This document shows positions 54,701 through 63,269 of a stretch of DNA of 64,000 nucleotides, in pieces (positions within the stretch are counted from its first letter, which is position 1; every line of letters starts with the position of its first letter). Both the position numbers and the translations under genes were made by a program. Below the pieces are notes generated by a model, which saw only the letters and a list, made by a program, of their open reading frames with translations, was not told where the DNA came from and made no database searches. Location: NCBI GenBank assembly GCA_028284675.1, contig JANQRI010000011.1, forward strand, positions 172,586-236,585, in the 5' to 3' direction. Source of the stretch: Gammaproteobacteria bacterium (lineage in GTDB: Bacteria > Pseudomonadota > Gammaproteobacteria > HTCC5015).

Positions 54701-57700
54701 TGCCCGGCGAAAGCTTGTATAACGAGATGATGGGGCATAAGCTCTTTAGCAGTGATGATCTAAATAAGATCGGGCGAACGGTTGCAAATATTAATTGGGG
54801 GTTATGGGCTAAAGGCCTGTATATACCGGGGGATGAAATTCACTTTGGTAATGTAATAGTTGCGCGTGATCAGCATGGTCAGGCTGATGCGGTCAACATG
54901 ATTGATCTTAATCTTAGAGCACTAAGCAGCCCGGTAACGTATGCTCAGGTGAAACGGTTAATTGACCTCCAGAAACGGCTGGTTGTGACATTTATGTCTG
55001 GTAAAGCCACTCAGCAGTTTCAGGATGCGGTTGCTGATCTCCATCGTGGTGTTGGAAACCTTAGTCCGCCTTATGCAGGCAGCGCACAAAACCACGAATC
55101 ACTGAAAGCCTCGTTGATTGAGGTTGCCGGTACATTAGCTTCGCTGGATGCAGAGATACGAGGCGGTTTCCAGGTCATCGTGAAACAGTTGATCGAATTC
55201 AGTGGTGTCGATGTGGCGGCTTTGCCAGGGCTTTCTGATGAGGTAAAACAAAATCTGGGCCTGGTGGAGTCTAATAGCAGTGAACCATCTCAGTTAAATG
55301 CAATATCAGGGCTGACTGCAGATGAATTCAAGGCTTTGTTGGGTAATCTCGCTGATTTGCGCCAGGGAGGTTTGCCGGACGATATTCAGCAGCTTCTTGA
55401 AGCCCGCCAACAGGAGTTGCTGCGCGATTACCATATCGATCTTCCTCTGCAAAGCGTGGCTGACGAACTGCTGCTGCAGTTGTTTGATTCAGGTGAGCAG
55501 TTTGAGTTTTTGCATGCGCGTTATCAAAAAGCATTACGTACGGCAGTGTTTAACGACCTGGATGAATTTACCCGGCAGGAGGGTTTCAGAGATTTGGCGC
55601 CGCTGGAAAGATACCGGACGATTTATGAGCGTTACCGGTTGGATCTGCATCCATTAAGTATACTTGATGCGATTGCGGGGCATGTTGACCTAACCGGTGA
55701 TCCTGATAATCCTTTCCCTGACACGGTTAATGCTCTTATAAAGCAGTTGCCGACCAGAAGCTTGCTAGAAAAAGCCCGCAAGGCGCTGCGTCACTTTTTT
55801 CATGAGCTCCATTTGCTGGAGGGTAACCCGGATGATAGCATCGATATTACCAACCTGCGCTCTCAGACCACGGTGTTAATGTATCCAAGCTGGATTACTG
55901 ATCTGGGCAATGCTGGCCAGGCCGCAGATTTATATTCTCACGGTGTGGTTCTTGGTGCATTGAAGAGTCTTACTGATGTTTCTGATCCGTCACCAGCAAT
56001 GTTTGGTTTTTTGAATGGAGGCAGCTTGCCTGGATATCAGGTAATTGAGAATTGGAGACAAACAGACAGTGCTTTAGGTATCTATCATACGGTCCAGGAT
56101 CAGGAGGATTTTGCGCAGTTTTTACAGCTTGGCAGAAGTATTCTGTACGGATCGGCAGGCCCGGGTTTGACGTCAGAATACACTGAACGAGCGCGTAATA
56201 TTTTGAAAACGATCATGCAGCGAAATTTTCCTGATGTAACGGCGGCTGATTTGCAGCATCAGTTTGTGGTCGGTGAAGCAGTGCGCCGTGCAAATGGTGG
56301 TGATATACAACATCCTAATGCAGCTGGAATTCTGGCAGAACATGCCACACACAGAAGTATAGCTGCGGTAGTGAAAGATTTGTGGGTCTGGGCAGACACC
56401 ACACAAATGCCTGATCCGGATACCGTTGAACAGATTTATAACGAGATTCAGCAAAACAACGAATACCCGGTCAGCATTTTTGAAGATTCGGCATCGGTTG
56501 CGAACCTGGTTTATGCATATTATCGCGGTGAGCTTGCGGCAAAATCGTTGGTCGCTGAGTTATTGGAACTGTTTTCTCAGGAAGTTGCTACAGCATCACC
56601 TGTTATGCTTAATGGAGAGACATTTATAAATAGTGTATTAGCACGCCTCCCAACTGAGTTATTAAGTGGCGATGTTGAAACGAAGGGCCCCGGTCTGCAA
56701 TCTGATAGTGTCCCGTCTGACACGGGTCCCACCACCGACAGTCTAAGTGGTCAGGTATCGAGTGAATCATCCAATGCATTGGAAGAACAGTATGAGAGCT
56801 TTGCGGAAAGCAATGCTTTATTTAACCTGACTGATCAGCAGAGTCACTCTGGTTACACTAATTTTAGTTTCCATACAAAAGTTGAGAGCGGTGCCGGCAC
56901 AATTGGTGTTGTGCCTTACGACTTGCCTGAATTGCTATCCGGGCAGGGCGGTGATTTAACAACACCGGTGGAGACCGGAGAGGGACAGGCAACACAAACC
57001 GAATACACTCCGGCACACACCGCACCGGCGACAATCAGCACTGGTAACACAACGCCTGCAGAATCTTTGCCCGAGGCCCGGTTGGAACAAACGGTGCGCA
57101 ATGCTTATAGCCGGTTGCCGGCTGCGGTTCAGACAACACTGACACTGGATGAATTCCGGCAACTGGATTTAACCGAAATCGATCTGGCGCAGCAGTATAA
57201 AGATTACGTGGATTTACATCAGAACGTCACGCATCAGGATGATAAACCGCCGATGCGGTTGGTTGACTATATAAAATTTGGACTGGAGATTCAGCAGCGT
57301 TTACAGCAATGGTCGGATCAGGCCAATCGCAGTGATGTGGCAGTGAACGCCTATAAAAAGCAGGCACAGCTCTATCGGGATCAGGCTGAGAGCCTGCAAC
57401 AGGTAACGCAGCAAATCCAGCTGGCGACTGCGGCTTTAAAGGTAGCACAATCTGAAAAGCTAACCCAAAGCGCTGAGCGTATTACAATTCCTTCACGCTA
57501 TCCGCCCGCGCAGATAATTCAGAGGCAAGGTGTAGAAACAGGTAATGTAAGCAATAACATTATTAATACAACAAAAACCGGCGCACCGATTGGTGGGAAA
57601 GTAAGCACCAATGTGCCAATGATTTCACTGAAAGGTAAAACCGGTTTGGGTCAATACAGCCAGAGCAGCACGATACCGAAGTACTTATATAAGCCCAATC

Positions 57701-57978
57701 AGCAAGGTCATTTGCAGTTGCATGTGGTGGTTGAATCCGGTAATCAGCTGAGCCTGCAGGCAGTGCCGTTGAATGTCCACAAACCGCAAGTCAGTATGGG
57801 TACACATTACACGCCTGAAAGTGGCTGGCGCAATATCCCGCAGCTGAATGCAACACAGCAAAACCAAATCAATCAGTATCTCCAACAATCCACTTTCATG
57901 ATGCCGAGCCCGGTGATGGCACCGACCGCGCCGGCCGGTTCAAGTGCGCCGGCGCCGGTTCCTGTTCCAGTTCCATAG
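51724..57978 (+). CDS. Giant multidomain protein with kinase/APH-like core and shared C-terminal module (effector-like)
   Basis: 2084 residues, no signal peptide or membrane helix. Domain 1 about 1-385, unknown. Gln-rich linker about 400-445. Domain 2 about 450-840, helical then mixed, unknown. A second copy of the linker at about 843-894 (both contain MQRQFV-x-SPQQSQQ). A kinase-like stretch at about 913-1075 has SYMPGESLYNEMM, IGRTVANINWGLW and then PGDEIHFGNVIV (Asp about 1037) plus VNMIDLNL, resembling the catalytic and metal loops of aminoglycoside/choline kinases with one extra residue. A long helical region covers 1080-1665. The shared module is at 1670-2084, with Pro/Val tail. ATG 51724 is used; a TTG at 51712 is also open. 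The 58073 gene follows after 94 bases. Effector role is inferred. Confidence 0.85.
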   Translation: MATVSPNSNIPVTQVSGSGGLTPDAGVVAAFNSKLLQQNAPIGRLQTAPLMLAQQMPGQFGESPSEFRLYSSVKYKFLPLGSGGNLGLLWHVSIKDQDDNVVVAAEEILSRAVADDGPGITPPDGHDVVHHMATGTAVNLVTTDGSFSTNGTLGEIINTELNDALNGWDKRHGVNLAEVAVYGKAIIQNADKQSRLSADVPKEFDGQRALGEAQEFKRLEGAFTITPVDKGTLHIKSTGVIDQAMSYALRNMLEANPQTAKELSDMRIRMVKHFSSIIEAFKRGAQKFNSTSVELTPQTSRLLIEAYRSGLQIALLRLEDTPAAQTLQAHIRFYNYLLGNADVLNMDDVPDLVAREKSKVNKGENSNGFLGRIKSLFPNLGRADSDLQAQSGQTHNTQGQQQQQGPGDRDFSELQRQQLDQQQQQQAMQRQFVYSPQQSQQQEQKDMVLYLEPPALTSKEKQDFAFFSGAEETQKKIVSTRAELNWASMFNASGEVKNQNDAMLLYNALQIHLRSLHLNYSLFESMRLYTDASKIQHQAITQYNENFLPAFKSRMMSGQQVAALIKPGALLTSTADDMQYDKTFRKLIAHSASLIKEGESIKSGLEYIGYHAKAYNQHKQGLPIEPDSWRPFGDIAEYNPVNGLENTPAEYFGKLKPVLTPVYQFIDPDRSEPSYLHATTAEAQALIDGYGDEGRYPLVLQAYGMKFDFGFVDIRNEKAQIAHGHDLGLRSKVRLGLDRAFSEVINTSLPLEQRVKAAITFRLLADITHAYWRGNVPISTHAGVGLLAMLGVPSGPEAPHFEVRAFMHGSRGNTNLNTFIEQETQAAMQRYHQLQNTSVDTPGQQPQQGIDGRDLTEIQKQQQEQQLNQQRMQRQFVGSPQQSQQAQQAQQGPVSSSANPDPALVDAELKKVKLTDEVKQEARFLYLGPVAEDPRIGIAVATESQLKERQNNQALLEQAGLNPADYGAQIFGYRLIGKNKYHAQMYAVALSYMPGESLYNEMMGHKLFSSDDLNKIGRTVANINWGLWAKGLYIPGDEIHFGNVIVARDQHGQADAVNMIDLNLRALSSPVTYAQVKRLIDLQKRLVVTFMSGKATQQFQDAVADLHRGVGNLSPPYAGSAQNHESLKASLIEVAGTLASLDAEIRGGFQVIVKQLIEFSGVDVAALPGLSDEVKQNLGLVESNSSEPSQLNAISGLTADEFKALLGNLADLRQGGLPDDIQQLLEARQQELLRDYHIDLPLQSVADELLLQLFDSGEQFEFLHARYQKALRTAVFNDLDEFTRQEGFRDLAPLERYRTIYERYRLDLHPLSILDAIAGHVDLTGDPDNPFPDTVNALIKQLPTRSLLEKARKALRHFFHELHLLEGNPDDSIDITNLRSQTTVLMYPSWITDLGNAGQAADLYSHGVVLGALKSLTDVSDPSPAMFGFLNGGSLPGYQVIENWRQTDSALGIYHTVQDQEDFAQFLQLGRSILYGSAGPGLTSEYTERARNILKTIMQRNFPDVTAADLQHQFVVGEAVRRANGGDIQHPNAAGILAEHATHRSIAAVVKDLWVWADTTQMPDPDTVEQIYNEIQQNNEYPVSIFEDSASVANLVYAYYRGELAAKSLVAELLELFSQEVATASPVMLNGETFINSVLARLPTELLSGDVETKGPGLQSDSVPSDTGPTTDSLSGQVSSESSNALEEQYESFAESNALFNLTDQQSHSGYTNFSFHTKVESGAGTIGVVPYDLPELLSGQGGDLTTPVETGEGQATQTEYTPAHTAPATISTGNTTPAESLPEARLEQTVRNAYSRLPAAVQTTLTLDEFRQLDLTEIDLAQQYKDYVDLHQNVTHQDDKPPMRLVDYIKFGLEIQQRLQQWSDQANRSDVAVNAYKKQAQLYRDQAESLQQVTQQIQLATAALKVAQSEKLTQSAERITIPSRYPPAQIIQRQGVETGNVSNNIINTTKTGAPIGGKVSTNVPMISLKGKTGLGQYSQSSTIPKYLYKPNQQGHLQLHVVVESGNQLSLQAVPLNVHKPQVSMGTHYTPESGWRNIPQLNATQQNQINQYLQQSTFMMPSPVMAPTAPAGSSAPAPVPVPVP
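52921..53055 (+). repeat. Gln-rich linker, copy 1, in the giant gene
   Basis: About 45 codons, more than half Gln, containing GDRDFSELQRQQ and MQRQFVYSPQQSQQ. Related to the second copy at 54252-54403; they flank domain 2 of the protein and suggest interdomain hinges produced by duplication. Confidence 0.8.
54252..54403 (+). repeat. Gln-rich linker, copy 2, in the giant gene
   Basis: About 50 codons with DGRDLTEIQKQQ and MQRQFVGSPQQSQQ, clearly related to copy 1. The distance between copies is about 1.3 kb, the length of domain 2. Confidence 0.8.
56731..57978 (+). repeat. Shared C-terminal module, copy 2
   Basis: 415 residues starting TTDSLSGQVSSESS. Same block order as copy 1: block A (SGYTNFSFHTKVE, YDLPELLSGQGGDL), a short insert (HTAPATISTGNTTPAE) also seen in copy 3 but not copy 1, block B (LDLTEIDLAQQYKDY, then a Gln-rich coiled coil), PPAQ, block C (VPMISLKGKTGLGQYSQSS, IPKYLYKPN), and SSAPAPVPVPVP at the end. 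Confidence 0.92.
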
Positions 57979-58072
57979 TGCAATGTTGTTTCTATTCAAA
58001 AAGTTAAACAGTTATGTTTTTGCTATATGGATAAATGATTTTCAGCTTTATAAAGTTCGTAGGTGAAAAACC

Positions 58073-61000
58073 ATGATCAAAATAAATCCTAGCAACAACA
58101 GTCTCATTGGTTCTGTACATGTGGCTTCGGATATGTCCACTGTGAATGGTGCTCTTGTTGATGCAGATAATGGTAGGTTTGGCCGTGCTTTGGGCAAAAT
58201 GGGCACAGAGCAGATTTATGGTTTTGATGAAAAAAAAGCGACGTTATGGTTTGCGCAAACGCCAGATAGGCAGTCAGACTCAGTTGTTGAGGCGAGGCAA
58301 CCGGGTGTCCGGCCTCAGGATTATGAGGCGCTTTTACGTGCTCACCCTAAAGTTTCGGCTTTATTAGAACAGGGTGCGTTATATGATAAAGATATCGAGC
58401 TATTAATCGCACTAGCGCTTAAAGGGGGGAATCCGGCAGCTGTTTGGGCTTTAACCAATATACTTCCTCAAAAACAGACGGCTGCATTTCTGGCTATTAA
58501 AAAACAGTTAGGGGTAAACGATTTAGAGCAATTTATAAATAAACTGTTCGCTGCAAGTAACACCGGGATCTCCACGGCTGGACTGCCTGAGGGTTCAAAT
58601 GAGGCGCAATGGTTGGGCATTCAACGCAAAACCGCAACAGGGACGAATCAACGTGATGAGTTCACGCAGTTTATACTGCAGCGCTCAGGTTTATATACCA
58701 GTGAGTTTTCGGTTTTAACGCATGCTTGGCAAAGTTTTCAAGCATGGGTGGATACTTCGGAATCAGCTGGTGTTGTGCAGGACATCAGTGAGCAATTTTT
58801 GAAACGTGGGAAAAATGCACAGGTTGAGTTCAATACACAAAATCTAACGCTGAGTTTAAAACCAGTGACGACGAGGGCACTAAAGCCATTACATATCCAG
58901 TTTGATAAAAACTATAAACCGGTTAGAGCTGTGTTGGGTGAAGTGGCTGATTTTGGCAGTAGTGCTGCTCAGGGTCAGGTGATAACGGAACCTAAAGAGC
59001 TAAATATGCTGCTGGCGACAATCGACCAAGTGACAAAGCAAAATCATCGTATCTCTTTGCGGGAATATGTCATGCGAAAGACTCAACCTGGCGCATATAT
59101 TCGTTATCAGGCAGCCAAGTATAATCGTGTTCCTGTGGAAGTCTCTGATAAATTGATGGTGGGCTTGTTTGATGATCCAAAAGTGGAGAGTAGTGGGCGC
59201 ACTAGTTCCAATGCGCCGTGGATTAGTTTTGCAAAGGACTTTCAGGTGGCCGGTTCTGATTCCTCATCGGATGGCAAGATACTGGGTGAACCTGGCCAGG
59301 TCGTCGTCTTTAGTCATGGCGGGCAAGTTGGCCCATTGGCCTATACTGCTTCGCATCCCAATATGGTGAATGGTGATGGAGAGGTGCAGCCACATGAAGT
59401 TGTCGAGATGCTGAAACCATTTGTCGCTGAAGAGTCTGTGACATGTGTGTTATTGGCTAGTTGCCATGCCGGAGTAAACGGGGCGGCAAAAAAACTTTCA
59501 CAAGAATTGGGTGTGCCGGTTATAGGGTACTCAGGGGAAACATCACTTCTTCCGCCCGGGCAGCAGCCTATAGCGCGAGTCAGTCAAGGAGATAGAGTAA
59601 TAGTGTTCTCCATAGCTAAACCCGGGGTTTATGGTTCGATTTTGCCATATAAGTTTTCTTCGGATGAATATTGGATTGAGCACTATCCTGATGGCTCTAA
59701 TCGCCCGATTGGCAATGAAGCCCCGGATCGCACACTAACATCTGAAGATGTTATTAAGCAAAGTATGGCTGACAGTGTAAGCGCGGCTAATGACAGTGCA
59801 ATACAAGATACTATACAAGAGGAAGCTGGTTCTGCCGGCTTAGTTACCGATAGCCTTGAGAGTCAGATATCAGATACATCATCTGATGCACTGGCCGAAC
59901 AGTATCAAGGCTTTGCGGAAAGTAATGGCTTATTTAATCTGACTGACCAACAGGCAAGCGCTGGTTACACAAACTTCAGTTTCCATACAAAAGTTGAGAA
60001 CGGTGCCGGCACGATTGGTGTTACGCCTTACGACTTGCCTGGATTGTTATCCGGACAGGCCGGTGATTTAACTGCACCAGTAGAGACCGGAGAGGGTCAG
60101 GCAACACAAACCGAATATCAACCGGCACAGATCGCGCCGGCGACAGTCAGTACCGGTAACACCGCTCCGGAAAAACCTGTAGCGTCGGTAACGATTGAAC
60201 AGATCAAACGCGAGGCGTATAAAACACTGTCGCCGCAGCTGCAGGCACAGATCATTGAAGCACAGTTTCTGAATCTGGATCTCAACAAGTTGGATTTAGC
60301 TGCGCGTTATCAAGCCTATCAGGCTTTGCATCCGGAAGTGCGCAGTTTCAGTTTTGGCGACTATCTGGGTTTTCAACCTGAGATCATTAATCGATTGGAG
60401 CGCTGGTCAAATCAAAACGTTGCACACGATAAAAAAATAACAGCACTAAACCAACAGGCCGATGCATCCCGTCAGCTGGCACAGGAGCTGGAAGCGGTAA
60501 CGGCACAGATACGCCAAAATACTGCGGCCCTTAAGGCGTCGACGGTGCAGGTGAAGCAACAAAATAACGTCCGAATTGAGTCGTTGTCGACAGTAAAGCG
60601 GTCTGCACCGCCGGCACAATGGATCGGGGATAAAGCAGGTGTTGCCAGTAGTGCGGCCGGTAAGGTCAGTCACCACATCATCAGCACGACAAAAGCCGGT
60701 GCGCCTATCGGTGGTAAAGTGAATGCAAACACCGAGGGCGTCCCAATGATTTCCCTGAAAGGTAAAACCGGTTTGGATCAATACAGCCAAAGCAGCACGA
60801 TCCCGAAGTATTTATATAAGCCAAACGAGCAAGGTCAATTACAGTTACATGTGGTGACAGAATCCGGCAGGCAGCTGAGTCTGCAGGCGGTGCAGCTGAG
60901 TGTGCACAAACCACAAAGCAGCAGTGGCACGTATTATAAACCTCAAAGCGGCTGGCAGAATATTCCGCAGCTGAGTTCGGCGGACCAAAGTAGTATCAAT

Positions 61001-61111
61001 CAGATGGTTCGGCAGCCTACGTTTGCCATGCCGAGCCCGGTGATGGCGCCGACCGTGCCGGCTGCACCAGGTTCAGGGGTGTCAGCACCGGTGCCTGTCC
61101 CTGTTCCGTAG
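58073..61111 (+). CDS. Large protein with clan CD cysteine-peptidase-like domain and shared C-terminal module (effector-like)
   Basis: 1012 residues, no signal peptide. Residues 1-380 are not recognised. Residues about 405-520 have the marks of a clan CD (caspase, RTX-CPD, CHAT-like) peptidase: a hydrophobic strand ending in a His-Gly, VVVFSHGG (His 415), and 49 residues later a strand ending VLLASCHAG (Cys 464), then GVPVIGYSGE. This could be an autoprocessing or effector protease. Residues 592-1012 are the shared module. ATG 58073 has AGGTG 8 bases upstream. It follows the 2084-residue gene by 94 bases on the same strand without a terminator, so they are probably co-transcribed. The release route is inferred, not shown. 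Confidence 0.85.
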   Translation: MIKINPSNNSLIGSVHVASDMSTVNGALVDADNGRFGRALGKMGTEQIYGFDEKKATLWFAQTPDRQSDSVVEARQPGVRPQDYEALLRAHPKVSALLEQGALYDKDIELLIALALKGGNPAAVWALTNILPQKQTAAFLAIKKQLGVNDLEQFINKLFAASNTGISTAGLPEGSNEAQWLGIQRKTATGTNQRDEFTQFILQRSGLYTSEFSVLTHAWQSFQAWVDTSESAGVVQDISEQFLKRGKNAQVEFNTQNLTLSLKPVTTRALKPLHIQFDKNYKPVRAVLGEVADFGSSAAQGQVITEPKELNMLLATIDQVTKQNHRISLREYVMRKTQPGAYIRYQAAKYNRVPVEVSDKLMVGLFDDPKVESSGRTSSNAPWISFAKDFQVAGSDSSSDGKILGEPGQVVVFSHGGQVGPLAYTASHPNMVNGDGEVQPHEVVEMLKPFVAEESVTCVLLASCHAGVNGAAKKLSQELGVPVIGYSGETSLLPPGQQPIARVSQGDRVIVFSIAKPGVYGSILPYKFSSDEYWIEHYPDGSNRPIGNEAPDRTLTSEDVIKQSMADSVSAANDSAIQDTIQEEAGSAGLVTDSLESQISDTSSDALAEQYQGFAESNGLFNLTDQQASAGYTNFSFHTKVENGAGTIGVTPYDLPGLLSGQAGDLTAPVETGEGQATQTEYQPAQIAPATVSTGNTAPEKPVASVTIEQIKREAYKTLSPQLQAQIIEAQFLNLDLNKLDLAARYQAYQALHPEVRSFSFGDYLGFQPEIINRLERWSNQNVAHDKKITALNQQADASRQLAQELEAVTAQIRQNTAALKASTVQVKQQNNVRIESLSTVKRSAPPAQWIGDKAGVASSAAGKVSHHIISTTKAGAPIGGKVNANTEGVPMISLKGKTGLDQYSQSSTIPKYLYKPNEQGQLQLHVVTESGRQLSLQAVQLSVHKPQSSSGTYYKPQSGWQNIPQLSSADQSSINQMVRQPTFAMPSPVMAPTVPAAPGSGVSAPVPVPVP
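59846..61111 (+). repeat. Shared C-terminal module, copy 3 (mosaic)
   Basis: 421 residues. Blocks A (AGYTNFSFHTKVENGAGT, YDLPGLLSGQAGDLTAPVET) and C (VPMISLKGKTGLDQYSQSS, IPKYLYKPNEQGQLQLHVV) are nearly identical to copy 2. Block B is much more diverged (AQFLNLDLNKLDLAARYQAY; coiled coil SRQLAQELEAVTAQI), though still alignable. Ends VSAPVPVPVP. Confidence 0.92.
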
Positions 61112-61228
61112 CTGGTGCCTTAATAAAAAGGCGCTTTATGCGCTTTTCCGTTGATCATCATGGTCTGACCTTACTATACTTGCGCGTTCGTGGTTAAACC
61201 ACGCTTCCGGATAAGAGGTGTTTTAGTA

Positions 61229-62008
61229 GTGAGCAGCGCCGAGCGGCCCCGAATTTCTGCCTGTATTATTACCTTTAACGAAGAAGACCGTATTCGCGAG
61301 TGCATCGAGTCTTTGGCATTCTGCGATGAAGTGGTTGTGGTCGATTCGCATTCCGTGGATGAAACCCGCCGTATTGCTGCAGATTGTGGCGCGCGCGTGA
61401 TTGAGCGCGACTGGCCGGGGCATGTTGCGCAAAAAGAATTTACTATCCGGCAGGCTGAGCATGACTGGGTGTTGTGCCTGGATGCGGATGAGCGGATTGA
61501 TGATGATCTGCGCGGGGAGATCCTCGCATTGCGCGATGCGGGGTTTCCCGGAAAGGCCGGCTGGCGTATGCCGAGGCTTTCCTTTTATATGGGTGAATGG
61601 GTGCGTCACGGCACCTGGCGGCCGGATTGGAATTTACGGTTGTTTGACCGCCGGCGTGGTTATTGGGGTGGGAATAACCCGCATGACCGTGTTGAGCTGG
61701 ATGGACCGATGGGTACATTGAAGGGGCAGATTTTACATTACCCTTACCGGACGCTTGCTGAGCATCTCAGTACGATGGATAAATACACGACCACGATGGC
61801 GCAGGGTTTGGATGCGCGCGGCAAGCGGGCACATGTTTTAAATGTTATTGTTAACCCGTGGGTTCGATTCGTAAAATACTATTTTTTAAAGCGCGGCTTT
61901 TTAGACGGCTGGCGGGGTTTGGTGATGGCCTATCTGGCCGCTCAGTATGTGCGTACCAAGTATATAAAGTTGATGGTACTGCAGCGTGTCGGTGAAAAAA
62001 CCAATTAA
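61229..62008 (+). CDS. Family 2 glycosyltransferase (WaaE/KdtX-like)
   Basis: About 259 residues. GT-A fold: ACIITFNEEDRIRECIESL, VVVDSHSVDETRRIA, WPGHVAQKEFTIRQA and the metal motif LCLDADERIDDDL near 80-95. The C-terminal part (GGNNPHDRVELDG, HYPYRTLAEHLSTMDKYTT, RGFLDGWRGLVMAYLAAQYVRTKY) is that of the WaaE/KdtX group that adds a sugar to the LPS inner core; many relatives act on other surface glycans. GTG 61229 is chosen because AAGAGGTG lies just upstream; the frame is open from 61190. The next gene, 15 bases on, makes a nucleotide sugar. Confidence 0.88.
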   Translation: MSSAERPRISACIITFNEEDRIRECIESLAFCDEVVVVDSHSVDETRRIAADCGARVIERDWPGHVAQKEFTIRQAEHDWVLCLDADERIDDDLRGEILALRDAGFPGKAGWRMPRLSFYMGEWVRHGTWRPDWNLRLFDRRRGYWGGNNPHDRVELDGPMGTLKGQILHYPYRTLAEHLSTMDKYTTTMAQGLDARGKRAHVLNVIVNPWVRFVKYYFLKRGFLDGWRGLVMAYLAAQYVRTKYIKLMVLQRVGEKTN

Positions 62009-62023
62009 GAGGAAGATAAAATA

Positions 62024-62983
62024 ATGCGAACAGCATTACGAAAGCGAATATTGGTCACCGGCGGCGCCGGTTTTTTGGGCTCACACTTATGTGATCGCCT
62101 GTTGAAAGACGGCCACGAAGTGTTATGTGTCGATAATTTTTATACCGGCAGTAAGGAAAATATCGCGCATCTGCTGACCAATCCAAAGTTTGAGCTGATC
62201 CGTCATGATGTTACGTTTCCGTTGTATGTGGAGGTGGACGAAATTTACAATCTGGCCTGCCCGGCATCACCGGTGCACTATCAGCATGATCCGGTGCAGA
62301 CCACCAAGACCAGTGTGCACGGCGCAATCAATATGCTGGGTCTGGCAAAGCGGGTTGGGGCGAAGATTTTTCAGGCTTCGACCAGTGAGGTATATGGGGA
62401 TCCCACTGTGCATCCGCAGGTGGAGTCGTATTGGGGGAATGTGAATCCGATCGGGCCGCGTTCCTGCTACGATGAGGGCAAACGGTGTGCGGAAACCCTG
62501 TTTTTTGATTACTACCGTCAGCACGGCCTGAATATCAAGGTTGCACGTATTTTCAATACCTATGGGCCGAGGATGATGCCGAATGATGGCCGGGTGGTGT
62601 CGAATTTCATTGTCCAGGCGTTGCGCGGTGAGCCGATTACTGTTTATGGCGAAGGTCAGCAAACCCGTTCGTTCTGTTATGTAGATGATCTGATTGAGGG
62701 TTTTATACGCTTGATGGGCTCCGAGGATGGATTCCCGGGGCCGGTAAATCTGGGTAATCCGACAGAGTTTACGATTATGCAGCTGGCGGAAAAAGTTATT
62801 GAGCTGACCGGTGCGAAGTCTTCCATTGTGAACAAGCCATTGCCGCCGGATGACCCGGTGCAGCGGCGCCCGGATATCAGTCTGGCAACCGAAAAGCTGG
62901 GTTGGGTGCCCGGCATTCAGCTGGCTGAAGGCTTGCGCAGTACGACCGCTTATTTTGAGGAGCTGCTGGAGCGTTTTGGCTGA
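62024..62983 (+). CDS. UDP-glucuronate decarboxylase-like NAD-dependent epimerase/dehydratase
   Basis: 319 residues of the extended SDR family. Dinucleotide motif VTGGAGFLGSHL near 10-21, catalytic SxnYxxxK as SCYDEGKRCAE near 147, and the block NLACPASPVHYQHDPVQT near 85 that is typical of UDP-xylose synthase (UXS) enzymes. It probably converts UDP-glucuronate to UDP-xylose for a surface glycan, consistent with the adjacent glycosyltransferase. RBS GAGGA upstream of the ATG. Substrate is inferred from motif similarity. Confidence 0.9.
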   Translation: MRTALRKRILVTGGAGFLGSHLCDRLLKDGHEVLCVDNFYTGSKENIAHLLTNPKFELIRHDVTFPLYVEVDEIYNLACPASPVHYQHDPVQTTKTSVHGAINMLGLAKRVGAKIFQASTSEVYGDPTVHPQVESYWGNVNPIGPRSCYDEGKRCAETLFFDYYRQHGLNIKVARIFNTYGPRMMPNDGRVVSNFIVQALRGEPITVYGEGQQTRSFCYVDDLIEGFIRLMGSEDGFPGPVNLGNPTEFTIMQLAEKVIELTGAKSSIVNKPLPPDDPVQRRPDISLATEKLGWVPGIQLAEGLRSTTAYFEELLERFG

Positions 62984-63040
62984 TTTGGACTGCCTGTGAG
63001 ACCCCTGTCTGGCGCTCGGCAGAGATTTTGTAGGTAATTG

Positions 63041-63068
63041 TTGACGGTTGCAAAAAGGTCCGTATAAT
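63041..63068 (+). promoter_or_regulatory. rRNA operon promoter (P1 type)
   Basis: TTGACG (63041-63046), 16-base spacer, TATAAT (63063-63068), followed by a GC-rich discriminator GCGCGC, the mark of growth-rate and ppGpp-regulated rRNA promoters. About 350 bases upstream of the 16S start. Confidence 0.85.
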
Positions 63069-63269
63069 GCGCGCTTCCTCAGTCATGGGGAGCCTTCGGA
63101 TCGTCGCCTGACAAAGCAATATCACAAGGCGAAGACACCGATAAAAGCCGGTAATCCTGGCTTTCTGAATGAATAAATAGCAGATTTGAGTGGGTACAGT
63201 GTTGCCTGGAATTCGGCAGCGCGGTATACTTCTCGGTCTTTGCCCAGGCCGCGTGCACCGCGGTCTTTT

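Noticed and set aside
61125..61150. Terminator after the 58073-61111 gene (aaaaggcgc ... gcgcttttc)
   Set aside because: The stem has a bulge and only four Ts; plausible but not strong enough to list as a feature.
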